This document shows, in pieces, positions 50,615 to 59,992 of a DNA stretch of 64,000 bases (positions are counted from its first letter, which is position 1; each line of letters opens with the position of its first letter). The DNA is taken from assembly GCF_002699985.1 (NCBI RefSeq), contig NZ_LKBT01000070.1, forward strand, positions 1 through 64,000, written 5' to 3'. Source of the DNA: Pseudomonas sp. ICMP 561 (GTDB lineage: Bacteria > Pseudomonadota > Gammaproteobacteria > Pseudomonadales > Pseudomonadaceae). The position numbers and the translations under genes were made by a program. Below the pieces are notes generated by a model. The model did not search any database. It worked only from the letters and a program-made list of their open reading frames with translations, and was not told the origin of the DNA.

Positions 50615-51931
50615 ATGAGTGCATCAACAACAGGGGGCGTGCATGCAGACGCCGTGTGTATCGGCTTCGGCCCGGCAGGTATCGCGCTGTCGTGTGTCTT
50701 CGAAGACGCCCGCGATGCGGGTTCGCCGCTGGGTGAGCTTTCCATACGATTTCTGGAAGCTGCCCATGACACACAGTGGCATCGCGAACTGCTGCTCAGC
50801 GGCACCGACATCAATCATCACGTGTTCCGTGATCTGGTCACGCCGCGCAATCCGCGCAGCCGCTTTTCGTTTGCCATGTACCTCAAGGATAAGGGCCGCC
50901 TGTTCGATTTCGGCCTGCTGGGTCGCCCGGCCAGCCGCCATGAATGGTCGGATTACCTGCGCTGGGTCTCGGCCCAGGTGGATGGTCAAACGCAGTTCAA
51001 CGCGCCAGTCAGCGAAATCCTGCCGGTGATGGAGGAGGGACGCCTGAGCGCTGTGTGCGTCGAGACGCCGAATGGCCGTGTCGAAACCCGCAATATCGTG
51101 CTGTCCAGCGGCAGCGCGCCTGCCATCCCGGAACTGTTTCAAGGCCTGCTCGGCCCTACGCTGTTCCACACCTCGCAGTTTCTGACCCGCTTGCAGGCGT
51201 TCGGTGATTCATTGCCCAAACGCTGGCTGGTAGTCGGCTCCGGGCAGAGCGCCAGTGAGTCGGTACTGGAGCTGATCGCCCGTGAGCGAAACCTCCTTGT
51301 GCATTCGGCCCATCGTTCTGCGGGCTTCAAACTGACCCAGCTCGGGCAGTTCCCCAATCGGGTGTTCGCGCCGGATCACGTTGATTACTTCCACAGCCTG
51401 GACCCGGCCGCGCGCCAGCGTTTTCTGGGCTGGAGCCGTTCGACCAATTACGCCGGTATTGACCCGGACGAAAGCCAGAAGCTGTTCTCGTTGATCTACG
51501 AAGACGCCATCGCCGGTCACCAACGCCTGCGTACCCATGGCTACAGCGAGATCCGCCAGGTGGAAAAAACCACTGATGGCTACCGGGTCACGCTGACGGA
51601 CACCTTCACCCTGCGCAGTCAGGTGCTAGAGGTAGACGTCATCGTACTGGGCACTGGTTATCTGCAACCTGTCATACCGCCGCTGTTGAGCAATTTGCAG
51701 CCGTGGCTCAAAGCCGATGTGGATGGAGGACTGGTGATTGATCGCGATTACCGCGTCGCCACCCAGGGCCAGTGCGACGTGAATGTGTGGGTCAACGGAC
51801 TCTCCGAGCGCAGCCACGGTATCAGCGACAGTCAGTCGTTTTCGCTGATGGCATTGCGTGCCGAGCGTATCGCGCTGAGCCTCGAAAGCGCCGTGCAGGC
51901 GCAAACCCTTGAACCGCTGCTGACTGAATGA
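50615..51931 (+). CDS. Amine N-hydroxylase (lysine/ornithine N-monooxygenase family)
   Basis: A 438-residue flavin monooxygenase of the IucD/PvdA/SidA family: CIGFGPAGIALSCVFED (FAD), FAMYLKDKGRLFDF, SRHEWSDYLRWVS, VVGSGQSASESVLELIARE (NADPH), VLGTGYLQPV and the C-terminal SHGISDSQSFSLMALRAERI. It makes an N-hydroxylamine from a side-chain amine. Substrate could be lysine, as in Spb38, or 2,3-diaminopropionate from the next gene. The ATG at 50615 is preferred because GGATGGGA precedes it; 50600 is an alternative. Confidence 0.88.
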   Translation: MSASTTGGVHADAVCIGFGPAGIALSCVFEDARDAGSPLGELSIRFLEAAHDTQWHRELLLSGTDINHHVFRDLVTPRNPRSRFSFAMYLKDKGRLFDFGLLGRPASRHEWSDYLRWVSAQVDGQTQFNAPVSEILPVMEEGRLSAVCVETPNGRVETRNIVLSSGSAPAIPELFQGLLGPTLFHTSQFLTRLQAFGDSLPKRWLVVGSGQSASESVLELIARERNLLVHSAHRSAGFKLTQLGQFPNRVFAPDHVDYFHSLDPAARQRFLGWSRSTNYAGIDPDESQKLFSLIYEDAIAGHQRLRTHGYSEIRQVEKTTDGYRVTLTDTFTLRSQVLEVDVIVLGTGYLQPVIPPLLSNLQPWLKADVDGGLVIDRDYRVATQGQCDVNVWVNGLSERSHGISDSQSFSLMALRAERIALSLESAVQAQTLEPLLTE

Positions 51932-51941
51932 CGTGACCCTC

Positions 51942-53951
51942 ATGTACAACAATATTTCCGAAATCGTTCACGACCAGACGTTTCTCAAAGTAGCGGGGAT
52001 CGGGCCTGAGTTCTTTTTAAAAATGGAGTCGCTGAATCCTGCGGGCTCGATCAAGCTCAAGACGGCCGTCGGCCTGGTCGATGATTTGCAGAGCCGGGGC
52101 CAGATTAACGCGGACACCGTGCTGATCGAATCCTCGTCGGGCAATCTGGGGGTGGCGCTGGCGATGATCTGTGCCGAGCGCGGCATCAGGTTCACGTGTG
52201 TAGTAGATCCCAACAGCTCCAATCACAACATCCGCCTGATGCAGACCTATGGGGCGGAGGTCATCCAGGTCGATGCGCTGGACGCCAACGGCGGATATCT
52301 CGGTACGCGCATCGCGCTGATCCGCCAGAAAGTCGCGGCTGACCCGCGCTACGTGTGGCTCAACCAATACGAAAACGCTGCCAATCCGCGCGCTCATGCC
52401 CGAACGACTGCGCAGTCCATCGGCCGCCACTTCGGCCATGTGGATTACCTGTTTGTTGGCGCGGGGACCACCGGCACCCTGATGGGCTGCGTGCAGTATT
52501 TTCGGCGTCACCACCCTGCGACGACGATTGTGGCGGTGGACAGCGTGGGCTCGGTGACCTTTGATACGCCGCCGGGCAAGCGTTTCATTCCAGGCCTTGG
52601 GACGAGTCAGCGGCCGCCGATTTTCAATGCCGAAGGCATTCACTATCTGGAAATGGTCCCGGAAGAGCGGACCATTGCCATGTGCCGTTTATTGGCGCGC
52701 AGTAAAGGTCTGCTGGTGGGCGGTTCCACCGCGACGGTCATCGCGGCGGTGCATGCCTGGCGTGAGCGCATTGAACCGGGCTCGGTGGTCGTTGCGTTGT
52801 CGCCGGACTGGGGCGAGCGTTACCTCGATACCCTCTACGACGATCACTGGGTCGAGCAGCGTTTTGGCCGTCAGGTGTTGCAGATGACCCTGGATGACAT
52901 GCCCATCGAGCCGTCCAGGACCACCGATTTGCACAGTGCACGTCTGAAGCAATCGGCCTTTCATGTGGTGGATGGCAAGACCGTTGCGCGGATTCTTGCC
53001 GAGGATCCAGTGGCTTGCATCGACGATGTCCAGCAGGCCTATCTGGAGCATCACGCCGGGCGCAGCATCAACCCCGACAGTTACTTTCTGCGCTTTCCCC
53101 TCGCACCGGCCAATCGCATTATCGCCCTGCCTGCCAGCCTGTCCGGTGAGCAACCGGTCAGTGGCATCAAGTGGATCTCCAGTTTCCCCGGCAACATTGA
53201 GTCCGGCCTGCAACGTGCCTCAGCGGTATTGATCCTCAATGATGCGCGCAGCGGTTATGCCTATGCCTGCCTGGAAGCGTCGCGGATCAGCGCCATGCGC
53301 ACTGCGGCTTCAGCGGTGCTGGCGGCGCGCTGGCTGAACAGGCAGCAGCGCAGGATCGGGCGTTTGTCGGTGGTAGGGGCCGGGTTCATTGCCCGAACCA
53401 TTCTCGACATGTTCGTCAGCGATGGCTGGCAGATCGACGCGTTGGAGGTGTTCGATCTGCACAGTGATTCAGCCGCCGCACTTGTCGGTCACGCCACCGT
53501 GCAGCATGAGCTGGTCTGCCAGGCGGTGGACCTCGATAGCGCTTTGCAGGCCGACGTCGTGGTGTTCGCCACCACAGCACCGAGCCCATATGTCATTGAG
53601 CAGCGCTTTCGGCCTGAGCAGATCCTGCTCAATATTTCCCTGCGGGATCTGGGGACGGACATCATCGCCCAGGCCAATAACATTCTTGACGACGTCGAGC
53701 ATTGCCTCAAAGCCCAGACCTCGCCGGATCTGGCCGTGCAGCGTTATCAGCATCGCGCGTTCATCACCGGCACCCTGGCGCAACTGATGCTGGGCGAAGT
53801 GGAAGTCAGCCCGGACCGGCCGACGATTTTCTCGCCGTTTGGCCTGGGGGTACTCGATCTGGCGGTGGGCAAGCGGGTCTATGACCGCGCTGTTGAGCAG
53901 GGCGCGGCGTTGCCGGTGCCGGAGTTTTTCTTTGAATCGAAGCGCTGGTGA
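51942..53951 (+). CDS. Fused SbnA-SbnB: L-2,3-diaminopropionate synthesis
   Basis: A 669-residue fusion. Residues about 1-330 are a PLP beta-replacement enzyme like SbnA: SLNPAGSIKLKTA (PLP Lys), ESSSGNLGVALAM, GAGTTGTLMGCV. Residues about 335-669 are an ornithine-cyclodeaminase-type dehydrogenase like SbnB: SGIKWISSFPGNIESGLQRASAVLILND, SVVGAGFIARTILDMF. In staphyloferrin B synthesis SbnA joins O-phosphoserine and glutamate to ACEGA and SbnB oxidises this to 2,3-diaminopropionate. Both enzymes are normally separate. A GTG at 51933 is an alternative start; neither has a clear ribosome-binding site. It ends in TGATG overlapping the next start. Confidence 0.9.
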   Translation: MYNNISEIVHDQTFLKVAGIGPEFFLKMESLNPAGSIKLKTAVGLVDDLQSRGQINADTVLIESSSGNLGVALAMICAERGIRFTCVVDPNSSNHNIRLMQTYGAEVIQVDALDANGGYLGTRIALIRQKVAADPRYVWLNQYENAANPRAHARTTAQSIGRHFGHVDYLFVGAGTTGTLMGCVQYFRRHHPATTIVAVDSVGSVTFDTPPGKRFIPGLGTSQRPPIFNAEGIHYLEMVPEERTIAMCRLLARSKGLLVGGSTATVIAAVHAWRERIEPGSVVVALSPDWGERYLDTLYDDHWVEQRFGRQVLQMTLDDMPIEPSRTTDLHSARLKQSAFHVVDGKTVARILAEDPVACIDDVQQAYLEHHAGRSINPDSYFLRFPLAPANRIIALPASLSGEQPVSGIKWISSFPGNIESGLQRASAVLILNDARSGYAYACLEASRISAMRTAASAVLAARWLNRQQRRIGRLSVVGAGFIARTILDMFVSDGWQIDALEVFDLHSDSAAALVGHATVQHELVCQAVDLDSALQADVVVFATTAPSPYVIEQRFRPEQILLNISLRDLGTDIIAQANNILDDVEHCLKAQTSPDLAVQRYQHRAFITGTLAQLMLGEVEVSPDRPTIFSPFGLGVLDLAVGKRVYDRAVEQGAALPVPEFFFESKRW

Positions 53952-55699
53952 TGCCCGTGCCAATGTTCATCGACGCTCAACGCATTGTCATCATCGGCAT
54001 GGGCTCTCGCGGCCTCAGCGTGCTGGAGCAACTGATCGGTGCGGCCCGACGGGATTCGCACACGCCGCTGATGATCGATCTGTTCGACCCACAACTGCCC
54101 GGCAGCGGTCTGCATCTGCCGGAGCAGCCTGACTACTTGATGCTCAACACTATGGCGGGCCAGTTGTCCGGATTTTCATCGGCGTACCCGGCCTGGGAGC
54201 CTGGTGAAACGCCGGGCCTGACCTTTCTGCAATGGTGCATCGCCGAGGGACTGCGTCTGGATGAGCGCGGTCATGTAAGCCTCAGCGGGAGCGGGCGGGC
54301 CATCGAGTTTGCTGACTTTGTGCCGCGCAAGCTGCTCAGCCGTTACCTGCGCGATTGCTATCGGTATCTGCTGACGCTTTGTCCGGCGCATGTGCAGGTC
54401 AAACATCGTCGCGACCGTGTCATTGGCTGTCGCCCGAATCCTGACGATCAAGGCTTTCACCTGGATACCGCTGACGGACTGCACCTTGAAGCCGAGGCAG
54501 TGTTTCTAACCACCGGACATGCGCCTCAACCGGAGGCAAGTTGCGATGCTAAACGCGTAGCGATTGAAGGCCTTGGCTTGAGCGCCATGGATCAGATCGC
54601 TCACCTGACCGAAGGCCGGGGTGGCCGTTTCATTCGTGACGACAGCCAGAGTGCCTGGCGTTATCAGCCTTCGGGGCGGGAGCCGCAGATTTATCTGTTT
54701 TCCCGTTCGGGCCTGCCATTTCATTGCCGGCCTCAAGGCAGGCCGTCCGCTTCGGTGACGCAACGGTTGTTCTTCACGGCGCAGGCCATTGTCGAACTGC
54801 GCAAAAATACCCCGGATGGGCGACTGGATTTCGCTGAACAGATTTTGCCGCTGATCGAAGACGAGATGTGCGCCGTTTTCTATCTGGCGAAGGTGCGCCT
54901 GCAACAACCTGGGCAACTGGAGCGCGTTAGCCAATCACTGCAAAGCGCGAGGGAAGCCAAAGCGCTGCGGGACGTTTATGCGGCATTGGCTGAGGAGTTT
55001 GGCCCGTTCGAGCCGCAGGACTATCTGAGCATTCGCGGTTGGCAAGGTGATCCGCAGCACTACCCGCAATGGTTTCGGCAGTGGATTTCCTGCGATCTCG
55101 CACGCGGTTGCCTGGGTGTTGATGCCAGTCCTCTCACACAAGCGCTGGAGGTCTGGCGTGATTGCCGAGACCTATTGCGCCTGACCGCCGATCATGACGG
55201 CCTGAATGTTCGTTCAACCCTTGAGTTCTACGGCGCATGGGCGGGCCTTGGCAATCGTCTGGTCGGTGGGCCGCAGAAAGAACGTTACGAAGATTTGCTG
55301 GCGCTGTTGGATGCAGGCGTGGTCACGCCTTTAGCACCTGACAGCATCCACGCTATTGAAATCGACGGCCTGATCAATGCCCGAAACCCCCATAGCGGCC
55401 TGAGCCAGAGCCATTCGCCTTTGATCAACGACATGCTGGCACAGGGGCTGATCATGGCCGCGCATCCATACCCGGCTGACGGTATCGCGGTTGATGCCCA
55501 AAGCCGGGCGTTACGTCGTGACGGTTCAACCCACCAGCGCCTTTGGGTGCTTGGACCCGGCGTCGAAGGCAGCACCTTTTACAACCATTACGTGCCGACG
55601 CCGGATCCAGCCTGCAAAGCGCCGTTGCAGGCGCGAATTGCGGTGCAGGCATGCCTTGCTGCGCTGCATGCCGGGGTCGAGAACCTGGCGGTGTATTAA
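53951..55699 (+). CDS. FAD/NAD(P)-binding protein (NAD_binding_9 family)
   Basis: A 582-residue flavoprotein: IVIIGMGSRGLSVLEQLIGAA (dinucleotide-binding), YLMLNTMAGQLSGFSSAYP, FVPRKLLSRYLRDCYRYLL, VFLTTGHAPQP. Family members are FAD-dependent and often occur near N-hydroxylation or siderophore genes; the reaction is unknown. Start overlaps the stop of the SbnAB fusion, so it belongs to the operon. It could perform a second N-oxidation or a dehydrogenation (inference). Confidence 0.8.
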   Translation: MPVPMFIDAQRIVIIGMGSRGLSVLEQLIGAARRDSHTPLMIDLFDPQLPGSGLHLPEQPDYLMLNTMAGQLSGFSSAYPAWEPGETPGLTFLQWCIAEGLRLDERGHVSLSGSGRAIEFADFVPRKLLSRYLRDCYRYLLTLCPAHVQVKHRRDRVIGCRPNPDDQGFHLDTADGLHLEAEAVFLTTGHAPQPEASCDAKRVAIEGLGLSAMDQIAHLTEGRGGRFIRDDSQSAWRYQPSGREPQIYLFSRSGLPFHCRPQGRPSASVTQRLFFTAQAIVELRKNTPDGRLDFAEQILPLIEDEMCAVFYLAKVRLQQPGQLERVSQSLQSAREAKALRDVYAALAEEFGPFEPQDYLSIRGWQGDPQHYPQWFRQWISCDLARGCLGVDASPLTQALEVWRDCRDLLRLTADHDGLNVRSTLEFYGAWAGLGNRLVGGPQKERYEDLLALLDAGVVTPLAPDSIHAIEIDGLINARNPHSGLSQSHSPLINDMLAQGLIMAAHPYPADGIAVDAQSRALRRDGSTHQRLWVLGPGVEGSTFYNHYVPTPDPACKAPLQARIAVQACLAALHAGVENLAVY

Positions 55700-55745
55700 T
55701 CCGAAGCATCCACCTCTGTCCCATCACTGAAAAAGGATTATCTCC

Positions 55746-56378
55746 ATGGTCGAGATCACTTTGCTGACCGCGCTCGCCGGCGCTTTTATCGTGCTGATCA
55801 TCAGCCCCGGACCGAACTTTCTGGTCATCACCCAGTTGTCCATCAGCCAGTCCCGGCAGCAGGGCATCTGCGCCGGGCTAGGCGTCGCGTCGGGCAGCAT
55901 CATCTGGGCGTTGCTGGCCTGCACGGGGCTGGGGCTGATGTTCCAGCAACTGCCTTGGGCGCAACCCGCTTTGCAGTTGCTGGGAGGCGCCTACCTGATC
56001 TGGCTGGGCAGCAAAAGCCTGCGCAATGCCGGGGCGCAACCCAAACCGCGCAACATCGGTGAGTTGGGTATTGGCAGCCTGGGGCGGGCGTACCGCTTCG
56101 GTCTGCTGACCAACATGACCAATCCCAAGGCACTGGCGTTCTACACCAGTGTGTTCACCACCGTATCGACTCCAGGCTTGCCGATGTGGGTGCGCACCGC
56201 CGGCGTTTCGATCATTGCCGTGCTGGCCATCTCCTGGTTCGTGTTGCTCGCTACCCTGTTTTCCATTCCCGCGGTGCAGGCGCGTTACCAGCGCATGAAA
56301 AAGGCCATCGACCTCACTACGGGTGTGTGCATGGTCGCGTTTGGCCTGCGCTTGTTGATCGGGTTGTGGCCTGTCTGA
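55746..56378 (+). CDS. LysE-family exporter
   Basis: A 210-residue membrane protein with the LysE/RhtB motif LIISPGPNFLVITQLSISQSRQQG and LLTNMTNPKALAFYTSVF. AAAAAGGA lies ahead of the ATG. As the last gene of the tightly packed operon it probably exports the amino-acid-like product, which would also give self-protection. Confidence 0.88.
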   Translation: MVEITLLTALAGAFIVLIISPGPNFLVITQLSISQSRQQGICAGLGVASGSIIWALLACTGLGLMFQQLPWAQPALQLLGGAYLIWLGSKSLRNAGAQPKPRNIGELGIGSLGRAYRFGLLTNMTNPKALAFYTSVFTTVSTPGLPMWVRTAGVSIIAVLAISWFVLLATLFSIPAVQARYQRMKKAIDLTTGVCMVAFGLRLLIGLWPV

Positions 56379-56439
56379 GCGGCTGATCTGCGCAACCTCT
56401 TATCAAACTACATACAACAAACGGATACGCCTGGGTTTT

Positions 56440-56531
56440 CTGTTGGAGCGAGGCTTGCCCGCGAAAGACGATAACGCGGTACGTCTGACTTACCGAATCG
56501 ACTGCTTCGCGGGCAAGCCTCGCTCCAACAG
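56440..56531. repeat. REPIN
   Basis: Same class and orientation pattern as 46250-46340; it separates the exporter from the alcohol dehydrogenase. Confidence 0.85.
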
Positions 56532-56607
56532 GACTGTGTTTGCTGCGCGACAGTGCGGTGTCAGGGGCACGGGGCAACTCTTATTGATTTGAACAAGGAT
56601 GAACACC

Positions 56608-57762
56608 ATGCAAAGCAATGATTGGCACTACCCGACCTCAATCCGGGTAGGGGCAGGACGGGTTCGGGAATTGGCCAGTGCCTGCGAAGCCAGCGGTATC
56701 CGTCGGCCCCTGCTTGTGACCGACCGTTTTCTCGGGGGTACTGACATGATCCAGCGTGCGCTGGCCGATTGCCGCAAGGCGCTTGGCATCTGCGGTCTGT
56801 TCGATCAGGTCAAAGGCAACCCGACCGGGACCAACGTCGCCGAAGGGCTGCAAGCCTACAAAGCAGGCAGCCATGACGGCGTGATTGCCTTCGGGGGCGG
56901 TTCGGCGCTGGATGCTGCCAAGGCCATCGCGTTGATGTCCGGTCAGACTCGCCCGCTGTGGGACTTTGAGGACATCGGTGAAAACCATCGGCGTGCTGAT
57001 CCTGAGGGCATCGCTCCGATTATCGCCTTGCCTACCACGGCCGGGACCGGCTCGGAAGTCGGCCGGGCCTCGGTAATCACGGACGAACAGGCACGGGTCA
57101 AACGTACCATCCTGCACATCCGGATGATGCCGCGAGTAGCCATTCTCGATGCCAACCTGACACTGGGCTTGCCCGCTGACCTGACCGCAGCAACCGGTGT
57201 CGATGCCTTGACCCACTGCATGGAAGCCTATTGCTCGCCGGTGTATCACCCCATGGCGGAAGCCGTTGCGGTAAAGGGCATGCAGATGATCAAGCAGTTC
57301 CTTCCCCGCGCGGTTGCCGATGGCAGCGACCTGCAGGCCCGGCAGGAAATGCTCGTCGCTTCCAGCCTCGGCGCGGCCGCCTTTCAGCGTGGGTTGGGCG
57401 GTGTACATGCGATCGCTCAGACGCTTGGCGCCCTGTATGACCATCATCACGGGCTGCTCAACGCAATCCTGTTGCCCTACGTGTTGCAAGCGAATCAATC
57501 GGTGCTGGGGCCGCAGATGGATGAATTGGCGGTGGCGCTGGGTTTGACCCGGCCGGGCTTTAACGGGGTGATGGAGTGGCTGCTGACGCTGCGTGAGCAA
57601 ATCGGTATTCCCCATACTCTTGGCGCGTTGGGTATAGACGAGCGTGACGCCGCGCTGGTGGGGCAGATGGCCTTTGCCGATGGCTGCTCGCACACCAATC
57701 CGATCCGCCATTCGGCGCAGATGTACACGCAGATTTTCTGCAATGCGGTGCGGGGCCGGTGA
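56608..57762 (+). CDS. Iron-containing alcohol dehydrogenase
   Basis: A 384-residue group III alcohol dehydrogenase: GGGSALDAAKAIAL (NAD pyrophosphate), LPTTAGTGSEVGRASVI, metal ligands in GVDALTHCMEAY and GGVHAIAQTLGALYDHHHGLLNA. The ATG at 56608 has AAGGA 8 bases upstream; 56599 does not. It overlaps the next gene by 4 bases. It could reduce a semialdehyde released by the DAO oxidase, or be unrelated to the upstream operon. Confidence 0.9.
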   Translation: MQSNDWHYPTSIRVGAGRVRELASACEASGIRRPLLVTDRFLGGTDMIQRALADCRKALGICGLFDQVKGNPTGTNVAEGLQAYKAGSHDGVIAFGGGSALDAAKAIALMSGQTRPLWDFEDIGENHRRADPEGIAPIIALPTTAGTGSEVGRASVITDEQARVKRTILHIRMMPRVAILDANLTLGLPADLTAATGVDALTHCMEAYCSPVYHPMAEAVAVKGMQMIKQFLPRAVADGSDLQARQEMLVASSLGAAAFQRGLGGVHAIAQTLGALYDHHHGLLNAILLPYVLQANQSVLGPQMDELAVALGLTRPGFNGVMEWLLTLREQIGIPHTLGALGIDERDAALVGQMAFADGCSHTNPIRHSAQMYTQIFCNAVRGR

Positions 57763-58901
57763 TTGTCGATCAGGCAACGATCAAGCGCATTGACGACGTC
57801 TGGCATGGCGTCGTTGATGAGGGCCGGATTGTCGGTGGGGTGTTGCTGCTGGCGCAGGCTGGCGAAATTCGTTATGTCTGCGTCCGGGGTTGGGCGGATC
57901 GTGAAGCTCTGAGGCCTATCACTCGCGATGAGCGTTTCAGGTTGGCGTCGCTGACAAAGCTGATCACGTCGGTCTGCATCCTGCGCTTACAGGAGCATGG
58001 CCTGTTGAGCATTGATGATGCAGTGACCCGCTGGCTGCCGGACTTCACGCCAAAACTGGCGGACGGCTCGATGCCGATTATCACGCTGCGCCATCTGCTA
58101 TCCCACACGTCGGGGCTGGCCTATGGATTCGAGTTGCCCGTCGGTAATGCCTACGAGCAGGCCGGCGTCAGCGACGGGCTGGACCGTGTGGCTTTCGATC
58201 AGGCTGAGAACCTGCGACGGCTGGCGAGTATTCCTTTGCTGTTCAAACCAGGCGGTGCGTGGCGGTATTCAATCGCCACCGACGTGCTGGGAGCGGTGAT
58301 TCAGCGTGCTACCGGCATGACGTTACCTGAGGCCATTGAGCATTGGGTCACCGGGCCGCTGGGAATGAGCGCTACCGGGTTTCAGGAGGGTAATCCGCAA
58401 ACCCTGGCGTGTGCTTACAAGGACGATGCTTGTCTGCCGGTGTTAATCAACAGCACTGATGAACTGCGTCTGGAAACCGGTCTAGCCAGCGTATCGGCTT
58501 GTCGCGGCAGCGATCCAAATGCCTGGCCATCGGCCGGGGCCGGGATGATCGGCAGCGCTGATGACTATCTGCGTTTGCTGGAATGCTTGCGGTTAGGCGG
58601 CGCGCCCTTACTGACCAAGGCTGCCACGTCCAGTCTGTTAAGTAATGCGATTGGTGAAGTGCAGATCGAGGGCAGGGGGCCGGGCTGGAAGTTTGGCCTC
58701 GGGCCTATGCTGTTGACCGATCCGCTTCAGGCCCGGCAGTTACAGGGCCCCGAAAGCTGGTCGTGGTGTGGGATTTACGGCTGCCATTATTGGGTCGACC
58801 CGCAAGCCGCGATCAGTCTGGTGGCGATGACCAACACTGCGGTGGCGGGTGCCTGGGGAGCATTTCCTGACGCTTTGATTGAAGCGATTTATTCGCAGTG
58901 A
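57759..58901 (+). CDS. Serine hydrolase of the beta-lactamase/esterase family
   Basis: A 380-residue class C beta-lactamase-like protein: active SxxK in RLASLTKLI, YSIATDVLGAVIQRATG at the Tyr motif position, and a C-terminal WSWCGIYGCHYWVDP. No signal peptide, so cytoplasmic. Start is GTG overlapping the alcohol-dehydrogenase stop. Cytoplasmic members include esterases and transacylases; it might join or cleave an ester or amide in the putative pathway, or give resistance. Confidence 0.85.
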   Translation: MIVDQATIKRIDDVWHGVVDEGRIVGGVLLLAQAGEIRYVCVRGWADREALRPITRDERFRLASLTKLITSVCILRLQEHGLLSIDDAVTRWLPDFTPKLADGSMPIITLRHLLSHTSGLAYGFELPVGNAYEQAGVSDGLDRVAFDQAENLRRLASIPLLFKPGGAWRYSIATDVLGAVIQRATGMTLPEAIEHWVTGPLGMSATGFQEGNPQTLACAYKDDACLPVLINSTDELRLETGLASVSACRGSDPNAWPSAGAGMIGSADDYLRLLECLRLGGAPLLTKAATSSLLSNAIGEVQIEGRGPGWKFGLGPMLLTDPLQARQLQGPESWSWCGIYGCHYWVDPQAAISLVAMTNTAVAGAWGAFPDALIEAIYSQ

Positions 58902-58905
58902 GTCA

Positions 58906-59859
58906 TCAAGCCCTTGTGAATTGCTTGCGATAGCTGCTGGGGCTGACGCCTACGATGTTGCGGAAGTGGCGACGGAAAGATTCTTCGGAACCGAACCCGG
59001 CCACCTCCACGACTTCAGTCAGGCGCATGTTCGAGGACTCGAGCAGTTCCTTCGCGTAGGCAATGCGTTCGCCCAGCAGCCAGTCGTTGGGGGTCAGACC
59101 GGTGCTTTCCATGAAACTGCGATGCAACGTGCGGGTGCTGACGGCGGCGTGATCCGCCATGTCCTTGATGCTGTGCTGGCGCTGCAGGTCGCTGCGGATC
59201 CAGTCCATCAGCTTTGAAATCGGCCCTTCGCTGGCTGACACCAACTGGCGCGAGGCATATTGCGATTGACCGCCTTCACGGTGGGGCGGGATGACCATGC
59301 GCTGCGCGACCATGTTTGCCACTTTCGCGCCGTGATCGTTACGCACCAGGTGCAACATCATGTCCAGGCCCGCCGCAGAACCCGCAGCGGTAACGATCTG
59401 ACCCTGATCGACATACAGCTCGTTGGGCTGGATGGTCAGCTCCGGGTACATGCTGGCCAGCAGATCGGTATAGCGCCAGTGAGTCGTGACACGCTTGCCT
59501 TCGAGCAAACCCGCCGCCGCCAGGACAAATGCACCGGTACAGATCGAGCAGATGCGTGCGCCACGAGCATGCGCCGCCTGCAACTGAGCGATCAGCTTGG
59601 GAGGAACCTCGGATTCAACCCCGCGCCAGCCTGGCACGATGATGGTATCGGCGTTCTCCAGCAACACTTCGCCGGGCGTCGGCACGATGGTAATGCCGCC
59701 TGCTGCCGTGATCTGGCCTTCATCCACCGGGAAGGTGGCGAACTCATACCAGGTAACACCCAGCTCGGGTCTTTTCAGGGCGAATACTTCAACCGTGCAG
59801 CCGAATTCGAAGGTGCACAGCTGGTTGTAGATGAGCGCGACGACAAGATGATTTTTCAT
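58906..59859 (-). CDS. GlxA-type regulator (DJ-1/PfpI domain plus AraC domain)
   Basis: A 317-residue regulator: residues 1-185 a DJ-1/PfpI-like domain with the nucleophile region ICSICTGAFVLAAAGLL, residues 215-317 an AraC-type double helix-turn-helix (MADHAAVSTRTLHRSFMESTGLTPNDWLLGERI, VAGFGSEESFRRHFRNIVGVSPSSYRKQF). It converges with the serine hydrolase. Ligand unknown. Confidence 0.9.
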   Translation of the reverse strand: MKNHLVVALIYNQLCTFEFGCTVEVFALKRPELGVTWYEFATFPVDEGQITAAGGITIVPTPGEVLLENADTIIVPGWRGVESEVPPKLIAQLQAAHARGARICSICTGAFVLAAAGLLEGKRVTTHWRYTDLLASMYPELTIQPNELYVDQGQIVTAAGSAAGLDMMLHLVRNDHGAKVANMVAQRMVIPPHREGGQSQYASRQLVSASEGPISKLMDWIRSDLQRQHSIKDMADHAAVSTRTLHRSFMESTGLTPNDWLLGERIAYAKELLESSNMRLTEVVEVAGFGSEESFRRHFRNIVGVSPSSYRKQFTRA

Positions 59860-59992
59860 GGCACGATGTTACCGGATATTGGCATTTCCGCCAGTAGTCC
59901 GGTGCAAATGTACTGGTTAACCTGAAGCCCTGAAATCAGGCGGTTGCCTAAACATTTGCCAGCGGTCGCCGGTGCGATCCAGGAGTACGTTC

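Noticed and set aside
56638..57777. 379-codon frame antisense to the iron-type alcohol dehydrogenase
   Set aside because: Shadow of a well-supported gene; no start signal and no recognised domain.
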